In this document: in pieces, positions 36,831 to 37,717 of the stretch
Position numbering within the stretch: the first letter of the stretch is position 1
Layout: each line of letters begins with the position of its first letter
From: Fuerstiella sp.
Lineage (GTDB): Bacteria > Planctomycetota > Planctomycetia > Planctomycetales > Planctomycetaceae
Assembly (NCBI GenBank): GCA_029247265.1
Contig: JAQWLN010000243.1
Coordinates: 1-37,717 of the forward strand
Length of the DNA stretch: 37,717 bases
Direction: 5' to 3'
Program-made: the position numbers and the translations under genes
Notes under the pieces: generated by a model
Seen by the model: the letters and a program-made list of their open reading frames with translations, nothing else
What the model was told of the DNA's origin: nothing
Database searches by the model: none

Positions 36831-37598
36831 ATGAAGCTCTCAGTTGTCATCCCGGCGTATAACGAAGAGCAGAACATCGGTCTGTGTCTGACGGAACTGC
36901 GCAAAGTCGTCCGGGATGAGCATCAAATTCCGTTCGAGATTATCGTTGTCAACGACAACAGTTCGGATGGAACAGAATCGGTCATCCGTGAACACATGGA
37001 ACTGGACGCCGGCATTCGCATTGTGAATCGCACAACGCTGGGCGGATTCGGTCGTGCAATCCGATCCGGTCTTGAGGCGGTGACCGGAGATGTTGTCGTC
37101 ATCTGCCTGGCGGACCTGTCGGACGACCCGCAGGACGTGGTCGCCTATTATCGGAAAATCAACGAAGGCTACGACTGCGTTTTTGGCTCTCGATTCATTC
37201 GCGGCAGCAAGGTCGAGAAATACCCTGTTGTGAAACTCGTTGTCAACAGAATCGTCAACACCTGTATCAGGGTGCTGTTTCGCACACGGTTCAACGATCT
37301 GACAAATGCGTTTAAGGCGTACCGGACGACAGTCATCCGGGACTGTGGCACGTTTCGTTCCAGCCACTTCAATATTACGCTGGAACTTTCATTAAGTGCA
37401 CTCATCCGCAACTACAACATCGCGCAGATCCCCATCAACTGGTACGGCCGAACGTGGGGTGCCTCCAACCTCCGCATCGGGGAAATGGGACGACGCTACC
37501 TGTGCACAGTACTGATGTTCTACTTCCAGCGAATGCTGATTCGTGACGACGTCGTCGCTGAGCAACTGGCGAATCAGTACCACTTCTATGAAAAGTAG
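36831..37598 (+). CDS. Family 2 glycosyltransferase, DPM1-like
   Basis: 255 aa from ATG 36831 (MKLSVVIPAYNEEQNIG); a TTG at 36792 would add 13 residues without family match. The GT-A fold is shown by the nucleotide-binding VVNDNSSDGTESV, the metal site CLADLSDDPQ, GSRFIRGSKV and the later FKAYRTTVI. It resembles dolichol/polyprenyl-phosphate mannosyl- or glucosyltransferases. It lacks the C-terminal membrane segments of some members. It should move a sugar from a nucleotide donor to a lipid-phosphate carrier. The acceptor is unknown. The next 119 bp (to the window end) hold no recognisable start. Confidence 0.9.
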   Translation: MKLSVVIPAYNEEQNIGLCLTELRKVVRDEHQIPFEIIVVNDNSSDGTESVIREHMELDAGIRIVNRTTLGGFGRAIRSGLEAVTGDVVVICLADLSDDPQDVVAYYRKINEGYDCVFGSRFIRGSKVEKYPVVKLVVNRIVNTCIRVLFRTRFNDLTNAFKAYRTTVIRDCGTFRSSHFNITLELSLSALIRNYNIAQIPINWYGRTWGASNLRIGEMGRRYLCTVLMFYFQRMLIRDDVVAEQLANQYHFYEK

Positions 37599-37717
37599 TT
37601 GCTTGTCAATGAACGATTTGGAAATATGCGGCGAGGATCCCAGTCTTCTATCCGAGCATCGGCTTTTGGCTTAGCCCAAGTGGGTGATTTCGAGTCGTGG
37701 AGGCTGCCCATACTGGC

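Overview
The window looks like a chromosomal segment of a Planctomycetes bacterium, probably in the Planctomycetaceae/Gimesia neighbourhood of the Planctomycetia. This rests on gene content, not on any search. It has FHA proteins, an FHA-kinase remnant, a DUF1598-like secreted protein, several large unrecognised secreted or membrane proteins, long low-complexity tails, frequent TTG/GTG starts and a loosely packed genome with mid-range GC. No rRNA, tRNA, IS element, phage gene or CRISPR array was seen.

Layout. (1) 1-7492, minus strand: a translation/transcription-factor cluster, nusA, infB, rbfA, an endonuclease III-like protein with a histone H1-like tail, and a secreted TPR protein cut by the window edge. 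nusA has a ~290-nt untranslated leader that ends in a strong intrinsic-terminator hairpin just before its start codon. The nusA-infB gap holds a second folded element with a leader-like small ORF. (2) 7295-10576, minus: a small conserved-looking protein, an FHA protein, a LipM/LplA-type octanoyl/lipoyl transferase, and a coupled LMW phosphatase-rpiB pair. (3) 11134-16198: a methyltransferase, a short-chain dehydrogenase with an in-frame amber codon, a CorA-like protein, a decayed FHA-kinase gene and an Nramp-like transporter. (4) 16392-24255: a transglutaminase-like secreted protein and a run of plus-strand, mostly unrecognised genes: a 227-aa protein, an M14-like lipoprotein that lost its catalytic residues, a ~711-aa membrane protein with a kinase-like N-terminus, a 103-aa basic protein and a PAP2 phosphatase. 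(5) 24285-31143, minus: sdhCAB with a clear promoter, then an ABC-2 exporter pair overlapping an MFS gene. (6) 31291-37598: secreted unknowns, mutM (Fpg), a DUF1598-like protein with a strong terminator, and a family 2 glycosyltransferase.

How the genes fit together. The nusA-infB-rbfA block is the usual growth-rate cluster without rimP, and the sequence suggests it is controlled inside its leaders. sdhCAB encodes a single-cytochrome (type B-like) succinate dehydrogenase/fumarate reductase. The ATPase, permease and MFS genes are tightly coupled and probably form one export operon. Two genes (the SDR and the FHA-kinase) carry visible lesions, so the 11.9-14.8 kb stretch seems to be decaying.

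Best candidates for something new: the nusA leader with a terminator, the nusA-infB leader ORF/hairpin, the glycosylase-fold protein with a histone-like tail, and the 711-aa kinase-like membrane protein next to the M14 pseudoenzyme lipoprotein.
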